From positions 1-33,031 of the forward strand of contig JAEWNY010000004.1 of assembly GCA_023461075.1 (NCBI GenBank): a DNA stretch of 33,031 bases, in the 5' to 3' direction. The stretch comes from Pseudomonadota bacterium. Lineage in GTDB: Bacteria > Pseudomonadota > Gammaproteobacteria > Xanthomonadales > Xanthomonadaceae. Of the stretch, positions 31,842 through 33,031 are shown piece by piece. A program made the position numbers and the translations under genes. How positions within the stretch are numbered: the stretch's first letter is position 1; every line of letters starts with the position of its first letter. The notes beneath the pieces were generated by a model. The model did not search any database, was not told where the DNA came from, and saw only the letters and a list, made by a program, of their open reading frames with translations.

Positions 31842-32552
31842 TCAAGTCACGCTGGCCCCGAACAGCTTCCCGATAATTGCCGTCGCCGCCATCGCCAACG
31901 CACCCCAGAACACCACCCGCGTGGCGCCCTTGGCCATTGGCGCGCCGCCCAGCCAACCCGCCAGTGCCCCGAGCACGGCGAGCAGCACCAACGTCATCAC
32001 GGTGATCGCCAGGGTCAGGCCCTGACCGCGCCACAGCCACGCCAGCAGCAAGGGCGGCAGCGCGCCGACCGCGAACGCGGCGGCCGATGACAGCGCAGCC
32101 TGCACCGGCCGCGCGCTCAGGTGCCCGACGATGCCAAGCTCGTCGCGCAAATGCGCGCCGAGGGCATCGTGCGCGGTCAGTTCACGCGCCACTTGCTCGG
32201 CCAAAGGCTTCGACAAGCCGCGCTGCACGTAGATGTGCGTGAGTTCCTTCAACTCGGCTTCCGGCATTTCCTCCAGCTCGCGCTTTTCCTTGGCGGTGTC
32301 GGCGTTCTCGGTATCGGCCTGCGAGCTCACCGACACATACTCGCCGGCCGCCATCGACAGCGCGCCGGCGACCAGCGCGGCGACGCCGGTCATCAGGATC
32401 GTGTGGGACGATGCAGCGGCCGCCGCGACGCCGACCAGCAGCGAACTGGTCGAGATCAGCCCGTCATTGGCGCCGAGCACGGCCGCGCGCAGCCAGCCGA
32501 TGTGTTCGCTGCGGTGGCGTTCGTGGTGGGGCGTGGCGATGGGCTTGACCAT
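31842..32552 (-). CDS. VIT1/CCC1 family transporter
   Basis: A 236-residue membrane protein of the VIT1/CCC1 iron/manganese transporter family, with about five membrane segments. The start is supported by GAGAG upstream. RAAVLGANDGLISTSSLLVGV and AGALSMAAGEYVSVSSQ are the conserved first two helices, and the acidic central loop (EKRELEEMPEAELKEL) may bind metal. In bacteria these proteins export or store divalent iron or manganese. It lies upstream of rmuC on the same strand, with 82 bases between them. Confidence 0.92.
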   Translation of the reverse strand: MVKPIATPHHERHRSEHIGWLRAAVLGANDGLISTSSLLVGVAAAAASSHTILMTGVAALVAGALSMAAGEYVSVSSQADTENADTAKEKRELEEMPEAELKELTHIYVQRGLSKPLAEQVARELTAHDALGAHLRDELGIVGHLSARPVQAALSSAAAFAVGALPPLLLAWLWRGQGLTLAITVMTLVLLAVLGALAGWLGGAPMAKGATRVVFWGALAMAATAIIGKLFGASVT

Positions 32553-32720
32553 GGCACTCTCAAATTTTTATCGCGGGCAGGCAGGCATTATCGTGCACCT
32601 GCGGAACCGTCGCCTACAACGCCGGGATCGGTCCCACCGGCACGCCAATGAACCTGTCTCGATGCGCGAAAGGCCCTGCCGCGATACGATAGCCTTGGGA
32701 TGCCATGGAGAGGGGTGGTC

Positions 32721-33031
32721 ATGCGCATAGTGCATGTCGTGAGCTTTGCTGTTCTTTCCACACTTGCTTTGCCGGAAGCCCGTGCGCAATTGGCCCCCAA
32801 TGTGCGGGTTGTGACCGCCGCTCCCAACTGTCCGGCCGGTACACAAGAATCGCCGACCAATCTCTTTCCCAACGGCGACTTTTCCAATACCGGTGAAACC
32901 CAGGCCACACTGGGCAGTTCGGTTCCCGTACGTGCCCCCAACACGTATCCGCCGGACACCAGCGTCGGTATCCAGAGCGGGAATCGCACCTACCTCACTG
33001 GAAACTTGATCGCACAGCGCGCCTTTCCCGG
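32721..33031 (+). CDS. Exported protein, truncated by the window edge
   Basis: An open frame starts at the ATG at 32721 with AGAGGGG eight bases upstream and continues to the edge without a stop. The first 22 residues are a signal peptide (MRIVHVVSFAVLSTLALPEA, then RAQ). The 81 or so mature residues visible contain NLFPNGDFSNTGETQATLG, which resembles the N-terminal domain of large secreted or surface proteins. The codon use includes more A/T-ending codons than most of the window, like the DUF11 protein at 2948-4192. The function is unknown; the rest of the gene lies outside the window. Confidence 0.7.
   Translation, partial: MRIVHVVSFAVLSTLALPEARAQLAPNVRVVTAAPNCPAGTQESPTNLFPNGDFSNTGETQATLGSSVPVRAPNTYPPDTSVGIQSGNRTYLTGNLIAQRAFP

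Overview
The window is about 33 kb of high-GC DNA from a gammaproteobacterial chromosome. The gene families and protein wording (hemN-fnr pair, single-polypeptide quinol NO reductase, FabA/FabB pair, Mla operon ending in mlaA, TonB copper-receptor remnant) fit the Lysobacteraceae/Xanthomonadaceae (Thermomonas-, Luteimonas- or Lysobacter-like); the genus cannot be fixed from sequence alone. No rRNA, tRNA, insertion sequence, prophage or CRISPR array was seen.

Layout. (1) 1-7442: the 3' end of an indolepyruvate ferredoxin oxidoreductase gene (+), then a minus-strand run of envelope and exported proteins: two L,D-transpeptidases, a DUF11 surface protein, an M61 aminopeptidase and a two-helix stress-type membrane protein, followed by a small plus-strand I78-type inhibitor lipoprotein. 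(2) 7507-15284: an anaerobic/NO block on the plus strand: hemN, a four-cysteine FNR-type regulator, quinol-dependent NO reductase (norZ), a truncated TonB copper-receptor remnant, nnrS, sirB2-like and a cysteine-synthase-like PLP enzyme. (3) 15289-18464: a small lipoprotein (-), a histone-H1-like basic protein (+) and fabA-fabB (-). (4) 18668-21582: nirK (lipoprotein with a fused cytochrome c domain), nirV and a SCO copper chaperone. (5) 21590-25682: minus-strand folE, thioredoxin-reductase-like, DUF2239 and TetA-like MFS genes, packed as an operon, plus a glycine-zipper protein. (6) 26002-30202: a complete mlaFEDCB-mlaA operon. (7) 30248-33031: rmuC (-), a VIT1/CCC1-type transporter (-) and the start of an exported protein cut by the window edge.

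How the genes work together. NirK reduces nitrite to NO, NorZ reduces NO to N2O, NnrS and SirB2-like proteins are NO-associated membrane proteins, SCO can supply copper to NirK, HemN makes haem without oxygen, and the FNR protein can switch these on. FNR/DNR-type palindromes (TTGAC-N4-GTCAA variants) precede hemN, norZ, nnrS and nirK; a fifth lies just after norZ. Placing each box at -41.5 predicts nearly or fully leaderless mRNAs for hemN and nnrS. No nosZ or nitrate reductase is present, so within this window the path ends at N2O.

Items most worth a second look: the nnrS-sirB2-PLP enzyme unit, the shared promoter geometry, the NirV protein without the FGE cysteine pair, the thioredoxin-reductase-like protein without a recognisable NADPH motif, and the palindromic hairpin before mlaF.
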